Shown here: in pieces, positions 50,988-58,452 of the stretch
Layout: every line of letters begins with the position of its first letter
Position numbering within the stretch: the stretch's first letter is position 1
NCBI GenBank assembly: GCA_934511365.1
Contig: CAKSWC010000012.1
Coordinates: forward strand, 1 to 60,504
Origin: an uncultured Eubacteriales bacterium
GTDB lineage: Bacteria > Bacillota > Clostridia > Oscillospirales > Acutalibacteraceae
Direction: 5' to 3'
Length of the DNA: 60,504 nucleotides
The notes under the pieces: model-generated
What the model was told of the DNA's origin: nothing
What the model saw: the letters and a program-made list of their open reading frames with translations, nothing else
The model's database searches: none
Program-made: the position numbers and the translations under genes

Positions 50988-51740
50988 ATGAAAAAATACC
51001 TCTCTCTCGTTCTTTCGGTCGTAATGCTTCTTGCCCTTTCCGGCTGCACAGAAGCCGGAAAAAACCGGCCGGAAACCCTTTCGGTTTCTTCAACTGTCTG
51101 CGCTTTGCAAAGCACTTCGCAGACGGCAAAAAGCGAGACGGCGCAAAGTACGGCCTTTTCAGGCGCAACCGCTCAAAGCACGGCTGCCGAAAGTACAACA
51201 ACAAAAATCACAACAACGGAAAGCACTGCTGCCGAAAGTACGGCAGAAACAACAACAGCGCAGGAAACAACAAGAAAGACGCAAAAAACCGAGCCGGAAA
51301 AGCCCACGACTGTCTGCTATCTGACGATAGATTGCAGTAACATTAAAAAAGACCTTTCCGCGCTCAAAAAAGGAAAAAAAGCCTTTGTTCCAAAGAACGG
51401 ATATATTCTCAATGAGACTGCCGTTCCTTTTGAAGCGGGGGAGAGCGCGTTTGATGCGTTGAAACGCGCCTGCAAGGAAAATGTCTGCACGGATAACTGC
51501 AAATACTGCCAAAAAGGCGGAATACAGCTTGAATTCTCCTTCACCCCGGCCTATAAATCATATTACGTTGAGGGCATTCATCAGCTTTATGAAAAGGACT
51601 GCGGAAGTCTTTCCGGCTGGATGTATTGCGTCAACGGAAAATATCCGGATGTCGCTTCAAGCGAGTATAAGCTCAAAAACGGAGACAGAATCACGTTTGC
51701 ATACACCGTTTCAATGGGAGACGATTTAACTGACCCATGA
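50988..51740 (+). CDS. DUF4430 lipoprotein (transcobalamin-like domain)
   Basis: A 250-residue lipoprotein with a type II signal peptide and lipobox LSGC (Cys19 or so). A long Ser/Thr/Ala/Glu linker (about 30-105, TTESTAAESTAETTTA) would lift the C-terminal domain off the membrane. That domain (about 130-245) is DUF4430: it has AGESAFDALKRACKE, YYVEGIHQLYEKDCG and the hallmark SGWMYCVNGKYPDVAS, and ends FAYTVSMGDD. Four cysteines in CTDNCKYC and the two Cys of KDCG/MYCVN may form disulfides. DUF4430 is the domain at the C-terminus of animal cobalamin carriers. It is encoded 3 bp after the S component. Confidence 0.85.
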   Translation: MKKYLSLVLSVVMLLALSGCTEAGKNRPETLSVSSTVCALQSTSQTAKSETAQSTAFSGATAQSTAAESTTTKITTTESTAAESTAETTTAQETTRKTQKTEPEKPTTVCYLTIDCSNIKKDLSALKKGKKAFVPKNGYILNETAVPFEAGESAFDALKRACKENVCTDNCKYCQKGGIQLEFSFTPAYKSYYVEGIHQLYEKDCGSLSGWMYCVNGKYPDVASSEYKLKNGDRITFAYTVSMGDDLTDP

Positions 51741-51787
51741 AAACCGGTGTTTGACAATAAAAAATTCATGAAAGGAAGTTTTCACCA

Positions 51788-52594
51788 ATGAAAAACCTCA
51801 AAAAAACTCTTTCGGTTCTGCTTGCGGCGCTCATGATTCTTTCGCTTTTTGCCGTGTCCGCCTTTGCAGCCGGAAAAATCACCGTAACGCTGCGCATTGA
51901 GGGCATCAAAGCCTGCCTTTATTACGGCAAAGTTACTCTTGACGACGGCTCATCCGTTCTTGACGTTCTTAAGCAGGCGGACAAGGACAGCACGGCTTTG
52001 ACCGTTACCGTTGTTGACAGCCAGTACGGCCCCTATGTCAGCGCAATCAATAACGAAAGCGAAAAAACTTTCAAAGGTTTTGACGGCTGGCTTTACAGAG
52101 TCAACGGAACCGAGCCGCAGCTTTCCGCCGCAAAGGAAAAGGTCAACGCGGGAGACAGCGTTGTTTTCTATTACGGCGATCCCTACGGAGTCGGAATGCA
52201 GTATCCCATTATCAACACCGAAAACCTGAAAGACGGAAAAATCTCCTTCACAAGCATGGATACAGCCTATGACGACAACTGGAATCCGGTTGTGAAAGAG
52301 AACCCCGTAACGGGCTATACCCTCACATGGGGCTATGAAAACGGAAAAACCGTTACTCTCACTCCGGACGAAAACGGCGTTTGCACCGTTCCGGAGGAAT
52401 ACCGCACAAACGAGGCTCACTGCGTTCAAATTGAAAGGTACGCCGCAAACGGCTGTCCAAGCGTTTTGAGATTTGCTCCCGACTTCACGGTTGGCGAAAA
52501 GACAACGGCAAACATTCTTTATGAACTCATTGCAAGAATCAAGGACTTCTTCAACAAGATTGCCGAATTCTTCAAAAATATTTTTAAAAAGTAA
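51788..52594 (+). CDS. Secreted DUF4430 protein with amphipathic C-tail
   Basis: A 268-residue exported protein with a signal peptide (cleavage after VSAFA, about residue 27) and an N-terminal DUF4430 domain (about 29-140: GSSVLDVLKQADKD, GFDGWLYRVNGTEP, NAGDSVVFYYGDPYGVG). A second, beta-rich domain of unknown type follows (about 150-235, TGYTLTWGYENGKTVTLTPDE). It ends in an amphipathic helix with regular Phe, Ile and Lys (IKDFFNKIAEFFKNIFKK). It is the last gene of the riboswitch operon and probably acts with the lipoprotein upstream at the outer face of the membrane. Confidence 0.82.
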   Translation: MKNLKKTLSVLLAALMILSLFAVSAFAAGKITVTLRIEGIKACLYYGKVTLDDGSSVLDVLKQADKDSTALTVTVVDSQYGPYVSAINNESEKTFKGFDGWLYRVNGTEPQLSAAKEKVNAGDSVVFYYGDPYGVGMQYPIINTENLKDGKISFTSMDTAYDDNWNPVVKENPVTGYTLTWGYENGKTVTLTPDENGVCTVPEEYRTNEAHCVQIERYAANGCPSVLRFAPDFTVGEKTTANILYELIARIKDFFNKIAEFFKNIFKK

Positions 52595-52612
52595 AAACAA
52601 GCAGAAAGCAAA

Positions 52613-52647
52613 AAACACCGCCATTCCCGTTTTGGCGGTGTTTTATT
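52613..52647 (+). terminator. Terminator of the cobalamin operon
   Basis: An 11-bp stem (52613-52623 / 52633-52643) with a 9-base loop and a TTTTATT end, 18 bp past the last stop codon. Confidence 0.85.
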
Positions 52648-52769
52648 ACCGGCAAAAATTCAACAATCAAAATCCAAAATTCGTACAACCTCAATGCGAC
52701 TATCGGAGAAAAAAGGAAAATATGATTAAGTAACCGCGCTTTGCGGAAAAAATTACGGCGGTGAGCAAT

Positions 52770-53477
52770 ATGTTTGAACTTATCAAAACCGTTTTGCAAA
52801 ACCTTGTTTTTTCCTTTCTTCATCTTGAAAACCAAAGCTCGTTTCCAAAGCCGCTTTCGGCCGCGCAGGAGAGGCAGTGCCTTGAAAAAATGAAGAACGG
52901 TGACTCGCGCGCAAGGGAAACTCTCATTGAGCATAACCTGCGCCTTGTTGCCCATATTATTAAAAAGTATTACTCAAATACGGGCGAACAGGAGGACCTT
53001 ATCTCAATCGGAACCATTGGACTCATCAAGGCCGTTGACTCTTTCAAAAGCGAAAAGGGGATTCGCCTTGCAACTTACGCCGCGCGGTGCATTGAAAATG
53101 AGGTGCTGATGTTCTTCCGCCAAGGGAAAAAGAACGCCGGCGTAATGTCAATCAATGAGCCGATTGATACCGACAGCGAGGGCAATCCCCTCACACTCAT
53201 TGACATCATCTATGTTGAGGACACCATAACCGATGATATTGACCTCAAGCAAAAAACAAAAAAACTCTTTGAATATATCGATGCCCTTCCGGACGAACGG
53301 GAGCGCCGAATTATTATTGAGCGATACGGGCTGAACGGCGAAAAATGCCTCACTCAGCGGGAAACGGCAAAAAAGCTTTCAATCTCGCGTTCCTATGTTT
53401 CGCGCATTGAAAAGCGTGCGCTTGAAAACCTGCGGAAAATGTTTATGAAAGGTGAAAACGCAGAAAAAAGGTCGTAA
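52770..53477 (+). CDS. sigK: Sporulation sigma factor pro-sigma-K
   Basis: A 235-residue sigma-70-family factor of the late mother-cell type. It has an N-terminal hydrophobic pro-sequence (MFELIKTVLQNLVFSFLHL), region 2 with EHNLRLVAHIIKKY, GEQEDLISIGTIGLIKAVDSF and ATYAARCIENEVLMFFR, and region 4 with TQRETAKKLSISRSYVSRIEKRAL. The presence of the pro-sequence implies activation by SpoIVFB-type cleavage. The gene is intact: there is no skin-type interruption between regions 2 and 4. I prefer the ATG at 52770 (GGCGGTG upstream) to the GTG at 52761. Confidence 0.92.
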   Translation: MFELIKTVLQNLVFSFLHLENQSSFPKPLSAAQERQCLEKMKNGDSRARETLIEHNLRLVAHIIKKYYSNTGEQEDLISIGTIGLIKAVDSFKSEKGIRLATYAARCIENEVLMFFRQGKKNAGVMSINEPIDTDSEGNPLTLIDIIYVEDTITDDIDLKQKTKKLFEYIDALPDERERRIIIERYGLNGEKCLTQRETAKKLSISRSYVSRIEKRALENLRKMFMKGENAEKRS

Positions 53478-53481
53478 TGAA

Positions 53482-53500
53482 AAAAACACTTTGTGTTTTT
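53482..53500 (+). terminator. Short A/T hairpin after sigK
   Basis: AAAAACAC pairs with GTGTTTTT around TTT, starting 5 bp past the sigK stop; the second arm supplies the T-run. Confidence 0.5.
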
Positions 53501-53549
53501 CAACAAAGCGGAAAGAAAAGCTTGAAAAGCTCTTATCGCTTTTGCAATA

Positions 53550-53578
53550 TTGACTTTTTTCCGGCAACAATGTAAAAT
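53550..53578 (+). promoter_or_regulatory. Sigma-A promoter of the pseudokinase gene
   Basis: TTGACT and TAAAAT separated by 17 bp. The context CAATATTGACTTTTTT is nearly identical to that of the promoter at 58380. Confidence 0.75.
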
Positions 53579-53613
53579 GAACATGATTCAAAAAAACTGC
53601 GGAGGTGTTTTCG

Positions 53614-55329
53614 GTGAATGATTTTCAAAACCTGTGTCCGGGCTGTATGCAGCCTCTTCCGAACGGGGCGCAGGTCTGTCCGCATTGCTCAAGAAGCATA
53701 GGCGAACCTCAGCACGCTCCGCTGCTGCCTTTGATGTCAAGGCTTTCCGGTCGATACATTGTTGGTGCGGGTCGGTTTTCTTCAACCGATTGCGCCGTCT
53801 ATACCGGCTTTGACACGGCAATTCGTGTGCCCGTAACGATCAATGAATTTCTGCCCAAAAACCTTGCCGTCCGGGGCGAGGGTGAAAACGCACTCAGCCC
53901 CCGTATTGGCTATGACGCAATGTTTGAAACCTGCATCAAAAGCTTTGTTTCCCTTTGGCGGACTTTGATGAGCCTGAGAGGGACCCCCGCGCTCCCGAAT
54001 GTTAAGGAAATCTTTTTTGAAAACGGCACTGCCTATGCCGTTTGTGAATATTTTGAAAGCATTACGCTTGAGGAATATATGAACATGGCCGGGGAAAAGC
54101 TTGAGTGGAAAAAGATTCTTTTTGCTTTTCGCCCAATACTTTCCGCACTCAAAAAGCTTTCCTCGCTTTTTATTGTTCATGCGGCCGTTTCGCCAAAGAC
54201 GCTGCTGCTCGGCGCGGATGGAAAGCTTCACCTTTCCGACTTTTCAATTCCGCAGACAAAGTCCGATATCATTGAGCTGCACGCCCTTTCAGAGCCCGGT
54301 TACGCTCCGCTTGAGCTTTCCGACCGCAGGCTGAAAATCGGGGGTTATACCGATGTTTATTCAGCGGCTGCGGTGATGTATAAGCTCTTGACCGGCATCA
54401 CACCGCAGAATGCCGCCGACCGCGCGGTGAGCGATATGATGGTCATTCCAAAGGAGTATGCAAAGGAGCTTGACGAAAAAACGGTGAACGTCATCCTCGG
54501 CGCTTTGAAGATATATCCGGAAAACAGGATTCAAACCGTTGCTGCGCTTTATGACCTGCTCTATCCGGCGTCCGATGAAAAAGCTCAGCCCGTGCCTCAA
54601 AAAGAGGCGGCCGTTTTGAAGGAGAGCGCTGCCGCAAAGGAAAAAGAGACGGCTTTGAGCGTCGGAGAAAAAAACGCTCCGCCTCCTCGCGGAGAGTCTG
54701 ACACTGCTTTAACGGTGAAAGTTGTGGTAACGGTTCTTCTTGTTGCGGCAATGGCATTTGTGACGGCTTACTCAACTTTGCTTTATAAATATTTTGACGT
54801 TCCGTTCCTTGATTCCGCACTTTCAAAGGTTGCTTTCCTCCCGATGAACGCCGAGCCGCACCAAAGCGGCACAAAAACAACGGCAAAAGAGCAGACGGAA
54901 AAAACAACCTCCGGCTCTGCCGAGTATGTCAAAGTGGCTGATTTTTCTCAGCTGACATATCTTGACATCATTTCAAGCGAAACATTCAAAAACAATTTTG
55001 AAATTGAGTTTTTGTTTGAGGCGAGCGAGGAGGTTGAAAAAAACTCAATAATATCTCAAAGCATAAAACCCGGAGAATCCGTTTTGAAGGGAACCAAAAT
55101 CACCGTTGTTGTCAGCAGCGGAAAGCCGTATGTTGTTCTTAAAGACGTTATGGGAATGAAGTATGAGGACGCATATGACCTGCTTTCAAAAGACGGCTTT
55201 TCCGTTCAAAAGGTCACAAAGAAAAACAACGGAACAAGGGAACCGGGAACGGTTTGCAATATGTCACTTGTTGCCGGCCTTGAGTTTGAAAAGGGAACAA
55301 CAATAACCCTCACTGTCTGGGGTGAATAG
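53614..55329 (+). CDS. Zinc-ribbon / pseudokinase / PASTA-like membrane protein
   Basis: A 571-residue protein. It starts with a zinc ribbon (CPGCMQPLP...CPHCSRS, about 9-31), then a protein-kinase-like fold (about 45-310). A Glu/Lys/Ala linker, one membrane helix (about 370-395) and two PASTA-like units follow (SETFKNNFEIEFLFEASEE pattern; VVLKDVMGMKYEDAYDLLSKDGF pattern). The kinase part has lost the catalytic residues: the VAIK Lys is Asn (VTINEF), HRD is HAAVS, with the catalytic Asp replaced, and DFG is DFS. It should not phosphorylate and more likely senses cell-wall ligands outside and binds a partner inside. The GTG start at 53614 has GGAGGTG upstream. Confidence 0.82.
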   Translation: MNDFQNLCPGCMQPLPNGAQVCPHCSRSIGEPQHAPLLPLMSRLSGRYIVGAGRFSSTDCAVYTGFDTAIRVPVTINEFLPKNLAVRGEGENALSPRIGYDAMFETCIKSFVSLWRTLMSLRGTPALPNVKEIFFENGTAYAVCEYFESITLEEYMNMAGEKLEWKKILFAFRPILSALKKLSSLFIVHAAVSPKTLLLGADGKLHLSDFSIPQTKSDIIELHALSEPGYAPLELSDRRLKIGGYTDVYSAAAVMYKLLTGITPQNAADRAVSDMMVIPKEYAKELDEKTVNVILGALKIYPENRIQTVAALYDLLYPASDEKAQPVPQKEAAVLKESAAAKEKETALSVGEKNAPPPRGESDTALTVKVVVTVLLVAAMAFVTAYSTLLYKYFDVPFLDSALSKVAFLPMNAEPHQSGTKTTAKEQTEKTTSGSAEYVKVADFSQLTYLDIISSETFKNNFEIEFLFEASEEVEKNSIISQSIKPGESVLKGTKITVVVSSGKPYVVLKDVMGMKYEDAYDLLSKDGFSVQKVTKKNNGTREPGTVCNMSLVAGLEFEKGTTITLTVWGE

Positions 55330-55364
55330 ATTTCAGACATTGAAAAAATGAATCGTTTCATCCG

Positions 55365-55390
55365 GGCGGCTCAAAAGCCGCCTCTTTTTT
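55365..55390 (+). terminator. Terminator of the pseudokinase gene
   Basis: GGCGGCT pairs with AGCCGCC (55365-55371 / 55376-55382) around a 4-base loop, then TCTTTTTT. Confidence 0.88.
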
Positions 55391-55487
55391 GTTTGACAGG
55401 AGATAACGGATGCTTCTTAAAGCTAATGCAACTTTGTCATAAAAATGTAATATTTCTTAATGTTCGGTGTCAGACAGGGCGTTTGTG

Positions 55488-55515
55488 TTGACTTTTTTTG
55501 GATTTGTAGTATCAT
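55488..55515 (+). promoter_or_regulatory. Sigma-A promoter of the glycosyltransferase gene
   Basis: TTGACT and TATCAT separated by 16 bp, about 50 bp upstream of the start codon. Confidence 0.7.
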
Positions 55516-55564
55516 ATATCCTGTGCCTTTGCGGCTAATTGATATATTTCAGAGGGATTGAAAA

Positions 55565-58321
55565 ATGGATTATAAGTTCAAATTCTCCGTGGTTATGCCG
55601 GTCTATAATGTTGAGGACTATCTTGAAGAAAGCATTCTTTCGCTTGTTAACCAGACGATAGGCTTCAAAAAGAATATTCAGCTTATTCTTGTCAATGACG
55701 GCTCTGCTGACAACAGCGCCGAAGTCTGCCTTAAATATAAAAATCTTTATCCCGATAACATTGTGTATATCGAACAGGAAAACGCCGGCGTCAGCGTTGC
55801 AAGGAACAACGGCCTTGAACACGCCAAGGGAAAATATGTCAATTTTCTTGATTCCGATGACTTTTGGTCAAAAAACACCTTTGAAACCATCTATAAATTC
55901 TTTGAAAAACACTATGATGAGGTTGATGTTGCAACAACTTCAATCTATCTTTTTGAGGCGGTTTCCCGCGCCCATGTTGCAAACTTCAGAATGGAGGGCG
56001 GAACAAGAGTTGCCGACCTGACCGACCCCGAGGAATGCAAAAATGTTGTTGTTCAGGTTGCCTCGTCTTTCTTCAAAGCCGAAGCGATTAAGAACCAGCG
56101 CTTTGTTGTTGGCCTCAGGCTCGGCGAAGACGCAATTTTTGTCAATTCCGTAATCATGGAAAAGATGAAGGTTGCCTTTGTCCGCGGAACAACATATTAC
56201 TATCGCAAGCGCTTTGCGGGTACCTCTGCGGTTCAGACCCTCAGCGATTCAAAATATTATTATTTTGACCGCCTTAATGACTATCACCTCAGTCTTATTG
56301 AAAAGTCGCTCAAAAAGTTTAAAAAGGTTCTTCCGTATATTCAGAATGTTGTCTATTATGACTTTGCGTGGGGCCTCACTTCAAAGGCGTTTCTTTGGCT
56401 TGATGAAAAGGAACTTCAAGAGTTCCGCGCCCTTTGCAAAAAAATTCTTTCATATATTGACGATAAGGTCATTCTTGAAAACCCGGTTCACGCTCAGCCT
56501 ATCAGAAAGCTCACTGCGCTGCAAATTAAATATGACAACGCTGAAATTGCAAAGGAGCTTTATTACAAAGAAAAAGCAATATGGTTCAAAGACTATGTTT
56601 TTGAAGAGTTTGCAAGGAGCAAATATGTCTGCCATATCAGCTTTATCACCATAAAGGGCAGCAAAGTCCATGTTGAGGGCCTTATTGAAAACTGGGTCTA
56701 TGAAACAACTTTGGACGAGGTTCGCCTCGCTTTCAGAATCAACGGAAAGGTCACCAAAACAACGGTGGAAAGCTTTGCCCACGGAAGGCAGGTCAACTGC
56801 TTTGATGAATGCGAAAAATATAGGCGCTTTTCCTGCGATATGAAAATTCCGGACATTGAAAAAAAGGACGATGTTGTCAAGCTTTTCCCGATTATCTATT
56901 TTGGAAAACGCTCTTGCCGTCTCGGAATGAACTATCAAAAGTTTGTTCCGAACGCAAACGCCTTTGCAACCGCATATAAGTTTTTTGACAATTACTGCAT
57001 TCAAAGCTACAGAACCGTTATGAAAATCAAAAAGGTTGAAACAAGGTTCCAAAAGCTTATGCTCGCCGCGAAGCTTGAGCGCGAATGCCAGAAGGAGCTG
57101 CGCCGTCTCAATAAAAAGCAGATTGCCGCTTTGAGGAGAAAATACTGCCGATATAAGGCTTTTTCAAATCAGGACGAAAAAATCTGGCTCATTTCCGACC
57201 GTGTTCAGAACGCCGGAGACAACGGCGAGGTGCTTTTCAAATATCTCAGCAAAATCAAGCGCGAGGGAAAGGGACTTGAAAATGTCCGCCCGATTTTTGC
57301 AATCAGCCGTGACGCTGAGTGTGTTGAACGCCTGAAAAGCGAGGGAGAGGTTGTCTTTTTTGAGGATAAGGAGTATTACTTCCTCTTCCTTTGCGCAGAC
57401 AAAATCATCTCCTCCGGCGCAAGCGAGTTCACCGCGAATCCGTTCGGCTATGACCGAAAGTATCTCATAGACCTGTTCAGCTATAAATATTACTATCTTC
57501 AGCATGGCGTTGCCTGCGCTGATCTTTCCGGCTGGCTCAACAGGTTCTCAAAGAATTTTGAAATGATTTTTGCCTCCTCCGAGCGTGAACGGGAGAGCTT
57601 CCTCACCGCGCCTTATTATTATTCGCCCGAGCAGATTGCCGTAACCGGACAGACGCGCTTTGACGATCTCTATGAAAAGCGCGAAAAGCTTGTTCTCATT
57701 CTTCCAACATGGCGCCGTTCGATTAAGGAAAGCTATGATTCAAACACAACGAGCGTCTATTTTGACGGCTTTAAGGAGACGGATTATTTCAAATATTATA
57801 ACGGTCTCATCAACAACGAACGTCTGCTTTCTGCAATGCGGAAAAACGGCTATAAGGGACTTTTCTGCATTCATCCGATACATATGAAGCAGAGCGTTGA
57901 CTTTGAGGAAAACGACGTTTTTTCGGTCAATGAGGGCTATGTTGATTATAACGATGTTTTTGCCCGCTCCTCGCTGATGGTCACGGACTATTCAAGCGTA
58001 CTGTTTGACTTTGCTTATCTCAAAAAGCCCGTTGTTTATACTCAGTTTGACAAAGAGGATTTCTTTGCCGGCCAGATTTATGACGAAGGATATTTCAGCT
58101 ATGAAAATGACGGTTTCGGTCCCGTCTGCTATGACATGGATTCAACCGTTGACGCAATAATCAAAGAAATTGAAAATGACTGCAAAAATGATAAGAAGTA
58201 TCTTGACCGCCTTGACCGCTTCTTTGCCTATGATGACAAAAACAGCTGCGAAAGGGCGTATAAAGCAATAATCGGAGAAAAGTTTGAAATTTCCGAGTAC
58301 CCCAAGAAAACGGAAAACTGA
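55565..58321 (+). CDS. GT2-TagF fusion: teichoic-acid-type polymer synthase
   Basis: A 918-residue fusion. The N-terminal GT2 (GT-A) domain (about 1-230) has FSVVMPVYNVEDYLEESI, LVNDGSADNS, a DxD-type FLDSDDFW and LRLGEDAIFVN. A middle helical and beta region (about 330-520) has no family I recognise. The C-terminal CDP-glycerol glycerophosphotransferase domain (about 530-915) has YLQHGVACADLSGWL, ILPTWRRS, CIHPIHM, the conserved VTDYSSVLFDFAYLKKPVVYTQFD (quoted by parts) and EGYFSYENDGFGP. It likely builds a glycosylated poly(polyol phosphate) such as a wall teichoic acid on the cytoplasmic membrane face. It is monocistronic with its own promoter and terminator. Confidence 0.9.
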   Translation: MDYKFKFSVVMPVYNVEDYLEESILSLVNQTIGFKKNIQLILVNDGSADNSAEVCLKYKNLYPDNIVYIEQENAGVSVARNNGLEHAKGKYVNFLDSDDFWSKNTFETIYKFFEKHYDEVDVATTSIYLFEAVSRAHVANFRMEGGTRVADLTDPEECKNVVVQVASSFFKAEAIKNQRFVVGLRLGEDAIFVNSVIMEKMKVAFVRGTTYYYRKRFAGTSAVQTLSDSKYYYFDRLNDYHLSLIEKSLKKFKKVLPYIQNVVYYDFAWGLTSKAFLWLDEKELQEFRALCKKILSYIDDKVILENPVHAQPIRKLTALQIKYDNAEIAKELYYKEKAIWFKDYVFEEFARSKYVCHISFITIKGSKVHVEGLIENWVYETTLDEVRLAFRINGKVTKTTVESFAHGRQVNCFDECEKYRRFSCDMKIPDIEKKDDVVKLFPIIYFGKRSCRLGMNYQKFVPNANAFATAYKFFDNYCIQSYRTVMKIKKVETRFQKLMLAAKLERECQKELRRLNKKQIAALRRKYCRYKAFSNQDEKIWLISDRVQNAGDNGEVLFKYLSKIKREGKGLENVRPIFAISRDAECVERLKSEGEVVFFEDKEYYFLFLCADKIISSGASEFTANPFGYDRKYLIDLFSYKYYYLQHGVACADLSGWLNRFSKNFEMIFASSERERESFLTAPYYYSPEQIAVTGQTRFDDLYEKREKLVLILPTWRRSIKESYDSNTTSVYFDGFKETDYFKYYNGLINNERLLSAMRKNGYKGLFCIHPIHMKQSVDFEENDVFSVNEGYVDYNDVFARSSLMVTDYSSVLFDFAYLKKPVVYTQFDKEDFFAGQIYDEGYFSYENDGFGPVCYDMDSTVDAIIKEIENDCKNDKKYLDRLDRFFAYDDKNSCERAYKAIIGEKFEISEYPKKTEN

Positions 58322-58340
58322 AAAGGATTCTGAAATCGGA

Positions 58341-58374
58341 AAAATTCCGCGGTTTAATAAAACTGCGGAATTTT
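58341..58374 (+). terminator. Terminator of the GT2-TagF gene
   Basis: A 14-bp stem with one G-T pair (58341-58354 / 58361-58374) whose second arm ends in TTTT, 20 bp past the stop. Confidence 0.75.
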
Positions 58375-58379
58375 CAATA

Positions 58380-58408
58380 TTGACTTTTTTTCGCCTTTGG
58401 TCTAAACT
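58380..58408 (+). promoter_or_regulatory. Sigma-A promoter of the flavoprotein gene
   Basis: TTGACT and TAAACT separated by 17 bp; the TTGACTTTTTTTCG context resembles the promoters at 53550 and 55488. Confidence 0.7.
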
Positions 58409-58452
58409 TAAAAAAGCGAAGAAAAGCTTAAGAGCGGAAAAAGGAGAACTCT

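Noticed and set aside
52770..53477. Skin-type interruption of sigK
   Set aside because: Regions 2 and 4 are continuous in one frame; no recombinase or insertion is present.
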